From contig JAIVJM010000224.1 in assembly GCA_020199995.1 (NCBI GenBank), positions 61,581 to 95,417 on the forward strand: DNA of 33,837 bases, in the 5' to 3' direction. The stretch is from Acidobacteriota bacterium (GTDB lineage: Bacteria > Acidobacteriota > Blastocatellia > Pyrinomonadales > Pyrinomonadaceae). A program made the translations under genes and the position numbers. The notes below the pieces were generated by a model, which was not told the origin of the DNA, made no database searches, and was given only the letters and a program-made list of their open reading frames with translations. Within the stretch, counting starts at the first letter, position 1. Each line of letters starts with the position of its first letter. Below are positions 1-8,952 of this stretch, piece after piece.

Positions 1-55
1 GGCGGGCGGAAGTGAAAATCGTTCGCCCGGTCGGCGCATTATCAACCTTCGGGGC

Positions 56-886
56 TCACTTTACCAGCCGGAAGAAAACGTCCTCGAAAGGCGCGTCGCC
101 GGGCACGTCGCTGCCGACGGCGGCGCGCTCGCGCAAAATCGAGGGCGTCCCTTCGGCGACGAGCCGCCCGGCGCGCATCACGCCGACGCGGTCGGAGACG
201 CGCTCGACGAAGCTCATCACGTGCGACGAGATGAGGACGGCCCGCCCCGCGTCGCGCTCGCGCTCGATGCGCAGCCGCAGCTTCCTCATCATCTCCACGT
301 CGAGCCCGTTCAAAGGCTCGTCCAGAACCAGCGCGCGGGGGCTGCCGAGGAAAGCCGCCGCGAGCCCAAGCTTCTTGCGCATCCCCAAAGAGTAGCCGCC
401 AACCCACTTGTCCGCGACCGCACGCAGCTCGAAGAACTCGACTTCGCCCGCGACCACCTCGGCGGCGCAGCCCTTGAGCCCGGCGACGAGCCGCAGGTAC
501 TCGCGCCCCGTCAGGCGTTGATAAAAATAGAGCTCTTCGGGCAGGTATCCGACGTGCCGCTTGGCCTCGGTCGCGCGCTTCCTGATGTCCACGCCGCACA
601 CGGCGACCGATCCCTCGTCCGGCTCCGTGAGCCCGAGGATCATCCTGAACAGCGTAGACTTCCCCGCGCCGTTCGCGCCGATGAGCGAATAAGTCTCGCC
701 CGCCGCGATGCGCAAAGAGACGCCGTCCACGGCCACGACCTCGCCGAAGCGCTTCGACACCGACTCGACCTCGACCGCGTCGCGCCCGACGAGCGCCGCC
801 GCATCTTTCTCGCCCGTCGCCGCCGCGTCGTGCTTGACTGCCGCCTCCGCCGCGTCGTGCTCTTTCGCCCGCTCTTGCTCGCCCAC
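56..886 (-). CDS. ABC transporter ATP-binding protein (ABC-2 exporter type)
   Basis: Cytoplasmic ATPase subunit that would drive the membrane protein encoded just upstream. The 276-residue protein has Walker A GANGAGKST at residues 70-78, a Q-loop region YLPEE at 114-118, a signature YSLGMRKKL at 165-173, Walker B LVLDEP at 186-191 and an H-loop SSHV near 217. The signature departs from LSGGQ in the way common in NatA-like and other ABC-2 ATPases. I chose the GTG at 886 because GAGGAG lies six bases upstream; the open frame continues further but has no better site. The first 35 residues are an Ala/Glu/Lys-rich tail ahead of the ATPase fold. The gene follows the permease by 14 bp, so they form one operon. 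The substrate cannot be told from sequence. Positions 1-55, downstream of the stop, show nothing recognisable. Confidence 0.9.
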   Translation of the reverse strand: MGEQERAKEHDAAEAAVKHDAAATGEKDAAALVGRDAVEVESVSKRFGEVVAVDGVSLRIAAGETYSLIGANGAGKSTLFRMILGLTEPDEGSVAVCGVDIRKRATEAKRHVGYLPEELYFYQRLTGREYLRLVAGLKGCAAEVVAGEVEFFELRAVADKWVGGYSLGMRKKLGLAAAFLGSPRALVLDEPLNGLDVEMMRKLRLRIERERDAGRAVLISSHVMSFVERVSDRVGVMRAGRLVAEGTPSILRERAAVGSDVPGDAPFEDVFFRLVK

Positions 887-900
887 ACGGTTCTCCTCGC

Positions 901-2358
901 TCAAGTCCCCTCCGCGTACAGATACATGTGCGCGCGGTGCTGCCCCATCCCCATCGCGTAAATCGCCAGCCCCATCGGCCACAGGAAGGCGACGAAGCCG
1001 CCCGCCGCCAGCCCCAGACACGCCATCAGGACAAGCGAGAGGCCCGGCTGCTCGGGCATCTCGAAGGCGAGCGCGCCCACCAGCGTGCTCACCAGCCACC
1101 ACAGCCACACCGCCTCGCCGAGTAGCGGCAGGACGTAAAAGCCCGGCACCTCCCCGCTCAAGACCCCGACCGCCCACGCCAGCAGAGGGGCCGGCGCCGA
1201 GACCAGCCGCGCGTACCAGAGCTTCGCGCGCCACGCCTCCGCGCCCTTCACGCCGACCGCGCGCTCCAGCCACATGTGCGCCGACTGGTGCGCGACCAGC
1301 ACCGGCACGAGCGACGCCAGAGAAACCACGGCGAGCACGCACGCCACCTTCACGGCCAGCACCTGCGGCAACCACGTCGTCTCGAACCACCCGCCCGCGT
1401 CCCCGCCGCCGAGCGACAGCCCACGCGCCGGGAGCAGCCCCGTCGTCAACAACGACGCGAGGACGAACATCCACAGCGCGGCCAGCCCCGCCGCCGTATA
1501 GACCGCCGAAGAGAAGCCGCGCAGCGTCAACTGCACGTCGCGCGCGAGCTGCGCCGCGACCGCCGCGCCCGATTCACCCGGCCCGCCGAATCTTTTCGAC
1601 GCCCGCTCGCCCAATGTGCCCGCACGGTCTCTCGACCCCAAACGCTTCGCATACTCGATGTCGGACGCGCGCCAATTCCTGTGCAGCACGCGCCCGAGCG
1701 CGAAGAGCACGACTGTCAACAACGCGCCGCCGCCGACAACCCCGCCCGGCGTCGTCCACCACGGCAGCTTCTCCGGCTTCACGATGAGGAGCAGCAGCAA
1801 GCCCCCCGCCGACGCGCACGCCGCGAGCGCCGCGAGCCCGAGCGCCGCGTGGGCGCGCGCGCGACGGTGCGCCCAGTGAATCCATTCGAGCGCCGCCAGC
1901 AACTCGCCCAGCGCCAACAGGCAAACGAAGACGACGAGCGCCGCCCACAGCGAAGCGTCCGCGAGCGCGCCGCCGACGACGAGCGTGCGCCCGACGAGCG
2001 CCGCCGCTCCGACCGCCGCCGTCCGCGCCGCGCGCCGCACAAGCGCCGCATCGAAGTGCGCGTCCAGAGGCACGGGCAGCGTGTCGAGCACGGACTCCGG
2101 CGTCCGCAGGTGATAAAGCTCCACGCTCGCGCGCGACATGCACAGCGCCAGCAGCGCCGCCGCCGCCCCGATGGCGAGCGCCAGCGCGACCGCGCCCGAA
2201 GGCTGCAGCTCCGCGTTCTCCTCGACCATCCGCCCGACCCCGAAATAAGTCATCCCCAGCACCAGCGGCGTCAGCACAAGCAGCGAATAGATGTGTTCGC
2301 GCGCCGCGCGCCAGCCTTCGAGCGCGACCGCCCCGGCGATGAGTTTCAAGTGAGTCAT
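901..2358 (-). CDS. Multi-pass membrane protein, probable ABC-2 permease partner
   Basis: A 485-residue, very hydrophobic protein with roughly ten to twelve predicted membrane segments rich in Ala, Leu and Val, separated by short Arg-rich loops. It is probably the membrane-spanning half of the exporter whose ATPase begins 14 bp downstream. This role is inferred from hydrophobicity and operon position; no specific permease motif was recognised. I chose the ATG at 2358 (MTHLKLIAG). The frame is open for another 35 codons upstream, but that stretch is translated heptad repeat (a Leu/Ala/Cys-rich AYCSLLTA pattern) and is very unlikely to be protein. No strong Shine-Dalgarno sequence precedes the chosen ATG. 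Confidence 0.75.
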   Translation of the reverse strand: MTHLKLIAGAVALEGWRAAREHIYSLLVLTPLVLGMTYFGVGRMVEENAELQPSGAVALALAIGAAAALLALCMSRASVELYHLRTPESVLDTLPVPLDAHFDAALVRRAARTAAVGAAALVGRTLVVGGALADASLWAALVVFVCLLALGELLAALEWIHWAHRRARAHAALGLAALAACASAGGLLLLLIVKPEKLPWWTTPGGVVGGGALLTVVLFALGRVLHRNWRASDIEYAKRLGSRDRAGTLGERASKRFGGPGESGAAVAAQLARDVQLTLRGFSSAVYTAAGLAALWMFVLASLLTTGLLPARGLSLGGGDAGGWFETTWLPQVLAVKVACVLAVVSLASLVPVLVAHQSAHMWLERAVGVKGAEAWRAKLWYARLVSAPAPLLAWAVGVLSGEVPGFYVLPLLGEAVWLWWLVSTLVGALAFEMPEQPGLSLVLMACLGLAAGGFVAFLWPMGLAIYAMGMGQHRAHMYLYAEGT

Positions 2359-2365
2359 GATTAAC

Positions 2366-2480
2366 AGCAGTGAGCAGTAAGCAGTGAGCAGTAAGCAGTG
2401 AGCAGTAAGCAGTGAGCAGTAAGCAGTCGAGACGGACGAACTGATTGACTGCTTACTGCTCACTGCTCACTGCTTACTGT
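2366..2480. repeat. Inverted heptad-repeat element, AGCAGTG/AGCAGTA family
   Basis: The left arm (2366-2428) is nine consecutive 7-bp units alternating AGCAGTG and AGCAGTA and ending in AGCAGTC. A spacer follows at 2429-2446. The right arm (2447-2480) is about five units in inverted orientation, beginning GACTGCT. Read inward, every unit carries TGA or TAA, and because 7 is not a multiple of 3, three units stop all frames. Read outward there is no stop. The ftcD stop codon lies inside the right arm. The same unit recurs at 28831-28955 and 29894-30042. Confidence 0.93.
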
Positions 2481-3414
2481 CCTGACGGTCGGGCTTCTGC
2501 TTTTTCCTTTCGAGCGCCGCGGCGATGCGGTTCTCTAAAACGAGGTCGGGCGAAAAGTTTTCGAGCTTCAGAAAATGTTCCGCGGTGCGGTCGAGCGCGG
2601 CCTGCGGCACGAGCCCGACGATCTCGCTCCCAAGGATTTCGACGCCGAGGCTCTCGGCCTCGCGGCGGACTGCCTCGAAGGCTTGATGGAGGTTCGTCTC
2701 CGCGTAGCTCGTCAGGTTCATCGAGACCTGCACGACGCCGCGGCTCTGGAGCTCGAAGCCGAGCGCCTTCAAGTGCGTCAGCCCGCCGTCTCGGCCCCGC
2801 ACCGCACGCGCGATGCGTTTGGCCGCCGCGAGGTCGTCTGTCTTCAAGTTGACGTTGTAGGCGACCAGAAGCGGTCGCACGCCGACGATGCACGCCCCCG
2901 CGCTCTCGTGCAGCCGCGCCTCGCCCACATCGGGCGCGCGCTCGGGCACGGTCGCGATCTGCTCGCGCAGAAGCTCGAACCCGCCGCGCCGCACGTCCGC
3001 GAGGTTCCGGCGCTCGGGCCTGAGCGCCGCGCTCTCGTAAAAGTAGACGGGGATGCCCAGCTCGCGCGCGATTCTCGCCCCGGCCTCGTGCGCCAGCACC
3101 ACACACTCCTCGACCGTGATGCCGCGCACGGGCACGAAAGGCAGCACGTCGCACGCGCCCATACGCGGGTGCTCGCCCGCGTGCCGTCGCAAGTCAATCA
3201 GCTCCGCCGCCCGCCCGACGACGCGCACCGCCGCTTCGACCACCCGTTCGGGCGGCGCGACGAACGTCACCACCGCGCGGTTGTGATCCGCGTCAACGTG
3301 TGTTCCCAGCACCAGCGCACGCTCGACCGCCTCGACCGCCTCGACGAGGCCCGCGACGACCCCGGCCTCGCGCCCCTCGCTGAAGTTCGGCACACACTCG
3401 ACGATTCGATCCAC
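2467..3414 (-). CDS. ftcD: Glutamate formimidoyltransferase
   Basis: Transfers the formimino group from N-formimino-L-glutamate to tetrahydrofolate, the last step of one branch of histidine degradation; cytoplasmic. The N-terminus DRIVECVPNFSEGR is the family hallmark, followed by DADHNRAVVTFV, a HAGEHPRMGACDVLPFVP block and VNLKTDDLAAAKRIARAVR, typical of the N- and C-terminal subdomains. At 315 residues it is the stand-alone form without the cyclodeaminase domain. I chose the GTG at 3414, which places the conserved DRIVEC motif at the start and has AAGGGAG eight bases upstream; a TTG at 3447 is the alternative. The last residues (KKQKPDRQDSKQ) come from a short repeated motif and the right arm of the heptad element, so the true C-terminus was probably replaced or extended by repeat DNA. 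No other histidine-degradation gene is nearby. Confidence 0.93.
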   Translation of the reverse strand: MDRIVECVPNFSEGREAGVVAGLVEAVEAVERALVLGTHVDADHNRAVVTFVAPPERVVEAAVRVVGRAAELIDLRRHAGEHPRMGACDVLPFVPVRGITVEECVVLAHEAGARIARELGIPVYFYESAALRPERRNLADVRRGGFELLREQIATVPERAPDVGEARLHESAGACIVGVRPLLVAYNVNLKTDDLAAAKRIARAVRGRDGGLTHLKALGFELQSRGVVQVSMNLTSYAETNLHQAFEAVRREAESLGVEILGSEIVGLVPQAALDRTAEHFLKLENFSPDLVLENRIAAALERKKQKPDRQDSKQ

Positions 3415-3547
3415 GCCCGTATCTCCCTTACCCACTCGTGTCGTCAACAGTCAGAGCACGTGCAAGCGGCCTGCCCGAATCTGTCTGTGACCAAAATGCG
3501 CCCGCACTTGTTGAGGCATCTCGCTTTGCTCACCATCCGCCTGACCA

Positions 3548-3784
3548 TTAGGTTGGGCCGAGCAAGCCGGCGAAGATGAGAACCACACACCATATCCGAA
3601 AGCACGAATCCCGGGCCGCTCTTTCACGAATGCTGTACCACACCAGCCATTCATTAGACATCAACTTCTCGACATCCGGAAATGCTTCAATGGATTTAGA
3701 GTATTGAAGCGTGTAAAATTCCACGTCCTCCGGGCCTCTACAATGATACCCTTGCCGTCCGTTACAGAGAGAAGTCTGCGACAT
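3548..3784 (-). CDS. Possible small hypothetical protein or gene remnant
   Basis: The 3415-3914 gap is less GC-rich than its surroundings and holds no recognisable complete gene. The best candidate is this 78-residue frame, with a plausible mixed composition (for example VEFYTLQYSKSIEAFPDVEK) up to a hydrophobic end. A second minus-strand frame (3451-3654) overlaps its 3' half, so a frame break in a longer ancestral gene is possible. No family is recognised and no good ribosome-binding site is evident. The lower GC suggests foreign or degraded DNA. Confidence 0.25.
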   Translation of the reverse strand: MSQTSLCNGRQGYHCRGPEDVEFYTLQYSKSIEAFPDVEKLMSNEWLVWYSIRERAARDSCFRIWCVVLIFAGLLGPT

Positions 3785-3914
3785 TCAGCTTGAATAAAGA
3801 GCCTCTCATTAAGTATTGGAAGAGCGATCTCCGCCGGTTTGTATAGACTCTCGACGGAGAAGCCTCATCAACCGCGCGCCGGCTGTTTCAGCCCATGCGA
3901 AAGTGATGGTTTAA

Positions 3915-5277
3915 ATGAAAAGAAAGAATTGCAAAAAGCTCGGGCTCGCGCTGGCACTCGTGAGTGTCATTGTCGCCACCTGCGCCTCAAGACCCGCGGT
4001 GACGGCGGGCCGGCAGACGGAGCCGCAGGTTCCGTCTTACCCGTTGAGGTTTGGCGTCTTTGTCGCGCGGTTCGATACCGGCGGCACCTTCACGCTTGAG
4101 GGCGACCGACTTCTCAGGGGAGTTGGCCCTCCTTCCGCGGGCCGCAGGCTTCCGGTCTGGCCGAGCGGCAGAACCTCCCCGACCGTTGGGATGTCAAGAC
4201 CGGCGAGAACCTTCTCTGGCGCACGCCGATTCCGGGGCTCGCTCACTCCAGCCCGGTCGTCTGGGGGCACCGAATCTTTGTCACCAGTGCCGTCAGCACT
4301 GACCCGAACGCGACCTTCCGTCCCGGCCTGTATGGCGACGGCGATGCGTCCAAAGATCGCTCGCGCCACCGTTGGATGATCTACGCGCTCGACAAACGAA
4401 CCGGCAAAATCCTCTGGGAGCGCGCCGCCCACGAGGGCGTGCCCCTCGACAAGCGCCACATCAAATCAACCTACGCTAACTCATCTCCCGCCACCGACGG
4501 ACGCATCGTCGTGGCATGGTTCGGGTCACAAGGCGTCCACGCCTACGACGTCAACGGGCGCTTTCTCTGGAAGGTGGATTTGGGCCGACTCGACCTCGGC
4601 GCTTATGACATCCCGACCTACGAATGGGGTTCCGCCAGCTCGCCCATCATCTGGAACGGCCTCGTCATTCTCCAGTGCGACACGCAGGACGATTCATTCA
4701 TGCTGGCTCTGGATGCTGGTACCGGCAAGACGGTGTGGAAGACCGAGCGCGATGAGATTCCGTCGTGGGGCACACCGACCGTGGCGGTCACGTCGTCGGG
4801 GCCGGAGCTGGTCGCGAACGCATCCAACTACATCCGTGGATACGACCCGCGCACGGGTAAGGAATTGTGGCGGCTCGGGGGCAGCTCGAAAATCACTGCG
4901 CCGACGCCCGTCTTTGCCGATGACAAGTTCGTCGTCGTGAGTGGCCGCGCGCCCGAACGACCGATCTTCGTGGTGCGTTCGGGCGCGCGGGGCAATCTCA
5001 CCTTGCCCGAGGGCAAGACGAACAGCGTGGCGGTCGCGTGGAGCCGCACGGGTCGCGGCTCGTACATGCCCACGCCGTTAATCTATGACGGCATCCTCTA
5101 CGTGCTCGCCAACAACGGCCTCCTCGACGCCTACGACTCATCGCGGCGGGCCGGAGCTTCACTCACATCGCCACTAACTCGATGGGAGAGATGCTGATGT
5201 CTACCCCGGCCCTGTCGGATGGTGTGATGTACGTGCGCTCGTCAAAGAGCCTGTTCGCGGTTGGACGGAAGCGGTGA
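3915..5277 (+). pseudogene. PQQ-like beta-propeller protein, broken by two frame-shifting gaps
   Basis: Remnant of a secreted outer-membrane-type beta-propeller protein with PQQ-like (YVTN/WD40-like) repeats. An N-terminal signal peptide (MKRKNCKKLGLALALVSVIV) and [20 protein letters not shown] are in one frame. From about 4124 the protein continues in a second frame with [20 protein letters not shown], then repeated blades such as [30 protein letters not shown] and [14 protein letters not shown]. Near 5150 it moves to a third frame reading [20 protein letters not shown] and ends in LFAVGRKR. At both joints sequence expected in the family is absent, so these look like deletions (the second about 40 residues by family comparison), not single-base slips. 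Function is probably lost unless the gaps are assembly errors. It stands alone between ftcD and the SpoIIM-like gene. Confidence 0.82.
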
Positions 5278-5346
5278 GTGAACATTAAAGACTAGACATC
5301 CAGCAGCTTTGGACTCAGTCGAACCAATGCTTGGAAAGAAGTAGAT

Positions 5347-6318
5347 ATGTCTTCCGACCGTTTCATCAAAGAACGCAAGAACGCGTGGCAGCGGCTCGAG
5401 GATTTGCTGAAGCTGCTCGACCGCTCGGCGCTCAGGCGGCTGCACCGCGAGGAGGTGCGCGAGCTGGGGCGCATCTACCGGCGCACGTCTTCAGACCTCG
5501 CGATTGCGCGCGCCGAATCGCGCGACCCGCGCCTCGTCAACTATCTCAACAGCCTCGTCATTCGCGCGCACGGGCGCATCTACCGCGCCGACGCCGCAGA
5601 GGGCCGCCACCGTGCGCGCCGCTTCTTCGCGCGCGACTTCCCCTCGGTCTTCCGCCGCACGTGGCGCTACACGGCGCTTTCGTTCGGCGTCTTCCTCCTC
5701 TTCGGCGCGCTGTCGTTCGCGGGCACATGGCGCGACGCCGAGTTCTCGGAGCTGGCCGGGGTGCCCCCGTTCGAGCGTCAGACGATTCTGGAGAAGAAGC
5801 CGCGCTGGTGGGAAAACCTCAACGAAGCCAACCAGATTGGGGCGACCTTCATCGCCACCAACAACATTCAGGTGACATTCTTCGCCTTCGCCTACGGCGC
5901 GCTCCTGGGCCTCGGGACGCTCTACGTGATGGTCGTCAACGGCGCGAGCATCGGCTCGGTGCTGGCGCTCACCTACCGCGCCGGTTACGGCCACGAGCTG
6001 GTCACGTTCATGGCCGGGCACGGCGTCATCGAGCTGACCTGCATCTTCATCGCCGGAGGCGCGGGCCTCCTCTTCGGCACGGCGATACTTTTCCCCGGCG
6101 ACATCTCGCGCTTCGACAATCTCCGCCTGCGCGGGCGCGAGGCCATCCAGCTCGTCGTCGGCTGCGTCCCGCTGCTCGCCGTCGCCGGGCTCATCGAAGG
6201 CTTCATCTCGCCCGCCGCCATCCCCCCCGCCATGAAGTTCTCCGTCGCGGGCATGACAGGCGTCGCGCTCTACTCTTACCTGCTTCTCGCCGGTCGCGGA
6301 TCAGAAACGCGAGCCTGA
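5347..6318 (+). CDS. SpoIIM-like (DUF95) integral membrane protein
   Basis: A 323-residue protein of the stage II sporulation M superfamily. The soluble N-terminal helical part (about residues 1-105, Arg/Glu-rich) contains RRTSSDLAIARAESRD. It is followed by membrane segments around residues 115-135, 180-210, 215-245 and the C-terminal third, with the family-type stretch ALLGLGTLYVMVVNGASIGS and FMAGHGVIELTCIFIAGGAG. In non-sporulating bacteria these proteins are usually encoded beside MoxR, DUF58, DUF4350, DUF4129 and RDD genes, as here, but this copy is on the opposite strand and converges on that operon; I saw no RDD gene. The start at 5347 has a purine-rich GGAAAGAAG upstream. The exact biochemical role is unknown; a membrane partner of the MoxR module is inferred. 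Confidence 0.88.
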   Translation: MSSDRFIKERKNAWQRLEDLLKLLDRSALRRLHREEVRELGRIYRRTSSDLAIARAESRDPRLVNYLNSLVIRAHGRIYRADAAEGRHRARRFFARDFPSVFRRTWRYTALSFGVFLLFGALSFAGTWRDAEFSELAGVPPFERQTILEKKPRWWENLNEANQIGATFIATNNIQVTFFAFAYGALLGLGTLYVMVVNGASIGSVLALTYRAGYGHELVTFMAGHGVIELTCIFIAGGAGLLFGTAILFPGDISRFDNLRLRGREAIQLVVGCVPLLAVAGLIEGFISPAAIPPAMKFSVAGMTGVALYSYLLLAGRGSETRA

Positions 6319-6347
6319 GCGCGCGCGTCATAACCTGCGCGGGCGCG

Positions 6348-7667
6348 TCATAAAAGGCCGCGCTCTTTGACGCGGATATAAGTTTCTAAAAGCGAAGGGA
6401 CGAGCGCGGCGGCGGTGACATCGAGGGCGAGGCCGCCCTGCGCTTCGACGCGGCGGAGCGCGGCCTCGCGCTGGTGCATGATCTCTTCGGCGACCGACTG
6501 ATTGAAGAGGCCGCGGATGTCCGAGGGGGCGTCGCGCACGGAGGCGCGCAGGTCACGGTCGCCGATGGTGGCGACGAGCGGGAGGTGCCGGGGCCGGAGG
6601 AGCCGCAGTGAGGCGAGCAGCTCGCGCGAGCCCTCTTCGTCCACGAGGTCTGTGAGCACGACGACGAGCGCGCGTCGCTTGACGTTGGCCGAGATAAACT
6701 CGAAGGCGCGCGTGTACGAGGGCTCGATGAGCTCGGGCTCGATGGCGTGGAGGGCTTCTAAGACGGCGTCGGTCTGCTCGCGCCCGCGTGCCGGGGGGAC
6801 GAAGACCTTGACTCTGCGCCCGAAGACCAGAAGCCCCGCGTGGTCGCCGCCGCGCCGCGCCGCGCTCATCAAAGCCAGCGCCGCGTGGATGGCCGAGTCG
6901 AACTTCGTCTCGTCCTCGATGCGCGCGGTCATCAGCCGCCCGGCGTCGAGCGCGATGATGATGGTCTGGTCGCGCTCGATCTGGTACTGCCGCGTCGTGA
7001 GCTTGCCGCGCCGCGCCGTCGCGCTCCAGGAGACGTGTCGCAGCTCGTCGCCCGGCACATACTCGCGCAACGACTCGAAGTCGCGCCCCTCGCCGCGCCA
7101 CGCGGCCCGCCTCTGCGCGGCGACGAGCGAGCGAGCGCCCAGAGCCTTCAGCTCGGCCTCGCGCGCGCGCCGGATGTTCGGGTAGACCTTGACCGCCTGC
7201 GCCTCGCCCGCGTGCGCCTCGCGCCACACAAGCCCGAGCCGCGAGACGAAACGCACCGCCACCCACCCGAACTCGAAAAGCCCGCGCCGCGGCGGCTTCA
7301 AGGCGTAGGCGAGCGTCGCTGTCTCGCCCGCACCGACGCGCACGCGCGCCTCCCGGCGCGCCGCGAGAATCATCACCGGCGGGTACTCGTCCTTGATTCT
7401 CAACCTGAGCGCGCGCGCCGTGTGGTTGCGGATGTGGACGCGCACCTCCGTCTCCGCCCCGATGTGGAAACGCCCGCCCAGCTCGCGCACGATCTCGACG
7501 CCTTCGGGCAGACGGCTCAGACGGCTGTCAACGAACGCCAGCACGAGCAGCCCGGCGTCGAAGAGAATTGTCAGCCAGCGCAGGCCGGGCCGCCCCCACG
7601 ACAGCGAGAGCGGCACGAAGCCGAGCGCCAGCAGCGCGTAGAAAAGTCTGGTGAAGACGAAACGCAT
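6348..7667 (-). CDS. DUF58 domain-containing protein
   Basis: A 439-residue membrane-anchored protein: two hydrophobic segments at residues 5-50, a beta-rich middle region, then the DUF58 signature REYVPGDELRHVSW with ATARRGKL (about residues 205-228) and a von Willebrand factor A-like fold (IIIALDAGRLM; VVLTDLVDEEG). DUF58 proteins are standard partners of MoxR AAA+ ATPases, possibly as substrates or adaptors in assembly of other proteins. It is the last gene of the minus-strand operon, 22 bp after the thioesterase gene. No clear Shine-Dalgarno precedes the ATG, so it may depend on coupling. It ends 30 bp from the convergent SpoIIM-like gene; no strong terminator hairpin was recognised between them. 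Confidence 0.92.
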   Translation of the reverse strand: MRFVFTRLFYALLALGFVPLSLSWGRPGLRWLTILFDAGLLVLAFVDSRLSRLPEGVEIVRELGGRFHIGAETEVRVHIRNHTARALRLRIKDEYPPVMILAARREARVRVGAGETATLAYALKPPRRGLFEFGWVAVRFVSRLGLVWREAHAGEAQAVKVYPNIRRAREAELKALGARSLVAAQRRAAWRGEGRDFESLREYVPGDELRHVSWSATARRGKLTTRQYQIERDQTIIIALDAGRLMTARIEDETKFDSAIHAALALMSAARRGGDHAGLLVFGRRVKVFVPPARGREQTDAVLEALHAIEPELIEPSYTRAFEFISANVKRRALVVVLTDLVDEEGSRELLASLRLLRPRHLPLVATIGDRDLRASVRDAPSDIRGLFNQSVAEEIMHQREAALRRVEAQGGLALDVTAAALVPSLLETYIRVKERGLL

Positions 7668-7689
7668 GCGGTAAACAGTTTTCGGAGCT

Positions 7690-8136
7690 TCAGGCGCGTC
7701 CGCGGACGGTCATCATGGTGGCGAGCATCGTCGCGACCAGCTTCTCCTCTTGCGCGCCGCCCGACATGAAGGCGTCGCCCGCGCAGACCGTGATGTTGCG
7801 CCCGGCCCTCTTGACGAGCGCCCGCGCGACGAGCAGGTCGCCTGTGGCCGGCGAGAGGAGGTTGATCTTGAATTCGACTGAGACAATCTCCGCGCCGGGC
7901 GGCGTGAGGCTCATGGCCGCGTAGCCGCAGGCCGAGTCCACGACGGTCGTCACTATCCCGGCGTGCAGGTAGCCGTGCTGCTGCGTCAGGTCGTGGCGGA
8001 AGGGGAGCTCGATTTCGACCCCGCCGGGCTCGACCCTCTTGAGCCGCGCCCCGATGGTCTCCATCACGCGCTGCCGCTCGAAGCTCTCGCGCACGCGCGC
8101 CTCGAAGTTCGGGTCCGGCGGGTCGAAGTTCGGCAT
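7690..8136 (-). CDS. Hotdog-fold thioesterase (PaaI-like)
   Basis: A 148-residue single-domain protein of the PaaI/acyl-CoA thioesterase hotdog family. HGYLHAGIVTTVVDSACGYAAMS (about residues 54-76) contains the usual HG and catalytic Asp region, followed by the beta-strand pattern VSVEFKINLLSPA. The likely reaction is hydrolysis of a CoA or other thioester; the substrate is not identifiable. It is embedded between moxR and DUF58, 27 and 22 bp from its neighbours, so it is cotranscribed with a module with which it has no obvious functional link. Confidence 0.9.
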   Translation of the reverse strand: MPNFDPPDPNFEARVRESFERQRVMETIGARLKRVEPGGVEIELPFRHDLTQQHGYLHAGIVTTVVDSACGYAAMSLTPPGAEIVSVEFKINLLSPATGDLLVARALVKRAGRNITVCAGDAFMSGGAQEEKLVATMLATMMTVRGRA

Positions 8137-8163
8137 AAATGTTTTCTTGGTCGTCTTTGTAGT

Positions 8164-8943
8164 CTATCGCGGGACTTCAACCGTGCTCAGGATGTCGTTG
8201 ACGACGCTGTCGGCGGTCGCGCCGTCGAGCTCGGCCTCGGCGCGCAAACTGATGCGGTGGCGCAGCACGGGCCGCGCGATGTCGCGCACGTCGTCGGGCG
8301 TCGAGAAGTCGCGCCCGCGCATCGTGGCGAGCGCCTTCGAGCAGAGCAGGAGCGCGACCGAGGCGCGCGGGCTCGCGCCGTAGGCGACCGACGGGTGCTC
8401 GCGCGTCCGGCGGACGATCTCGACCAGATAGCGTTGCACGCCCGGCTCCATGCGCGTCGCGCGGACTTCGGCGCGGCAGCGCGCAACCTCGTCCGGTTCG
8501 GCGAGCGATTGGATGTCCACCTGATTGAGACGGCGCGCGTTGAAGCCCTCGTCCCAGTTCGAGACGATGCGAGTCTCTTCGTCGGGCGAAGGGTAGCCGA
8601 TGATAATCTTGAGGAGGAAGCGGTCGAGCTGCGCTTCGGGCAAAGGGACCGGGCCGCGCCTGAGCGAGAACGAGGCCGTCGCGACGTTGAAGACGTTGGT
8701 GCCCGTGATATCGGACGGCATCAGGTCGGGCGTGAACTGGATGCGGCTGAAGTCCGCGCCGACGATGCGCGCCAGCGTCTTCACGAGCAAAGTCTTCGCC
8801 GTGCCCGGCACGCCTTCCAGCAGCGCGTGCCCCTCGGCCAGAAGCGCCACCAGCACCTGCTCGATGACCTCGTCCTGACCCACGATAACCTTACGCAGCT
8901 CCGCGCGGATGTGCTCGACGGTTGCGGGAACGTATTGAAGCAT
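8164..8943 (-). CDS. MoxR-family AAA+ ATPase lacking Walker B and sensor 1
   Basis: A MoxR-type AAA+ protein, normally a hexameric chaperone-like ATPase acting with VWA/DUF58 partners. The N-terminus is typical, with [15 protein letters not shown] (21-35) and Walker A GVPGTAKT (44-51), then [16 protein letters not shown] (70-85). After SLRRGP (93-98) the frame jumps straight to [13 protein letters not shown] (100-112). Family members have about 58 residues between these motifs, carrying Walker B (consensus LLADEINR) and sensor 1 (consensus ATQNP); none are present here, so ATP hydrolysis is not expected. The remainder ([18 protein letters not shown] and the C-terminal lid) looks normal. Length is 259 residues against about 320 usual. 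I chose the ATG at 8943 because the open frame further upstream translates heptad repeat DNA. The gap keeps the frame; it is either a true deletion or an assembly join. Confidence 0.88.
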   Translation of the reverse strand: MLQYVPATVEHIRAELRKVIVGQDEVIEQVLVALLAEGHALLEGVPGTAKTLLVKTLARIVGADFSRIQFTPDLMPSDITGTNVFNVATASFSLRRGPVPLPEAQLDRFLLKIIIGYPSPDEETRIVSNWDEGFNARRLNQVDIQSLAEPDEVARCRAEVRATRMEPGVQRYLVEIVRRTREHPSVAYGASPRASVALLLCSKALATMRGRDFSTPDDVRDIARPVLRHRISLRAEAELDGATADSVVNDILSTVEVPR

Positions 8944-8952
8944 TGGGAAGAA

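Noticed and set aside
901-2463. Long N-terminal extension of the permease rich in AYCSLLTA
   Set aside because: It is translation of the stop-free strand of the heptad repeat; the gene very likely starts at 2358. The same applies to extended starts at 8946-9000 (moxR) and 29886-29972 (DMT transporter).
2366-2480. CRISPR-like array
   Set aside because: Units are 7 bp, contiguous without spacers and inverted across a centre; no cas gene is near.
3541-3570. Possible integron attC site (GTTGGGC-type core) next to a small AT-rich frame
   Set aside because: Only one core box is seen; no matching second box or folded attC structure, and no integrase in the window.
6319-6360. Direct repeat GCGCGTCATAA twice between convergent genes
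   Set aside because: Two short copies only, no hairpin or T-run; could be chance in GC-rich DNA.
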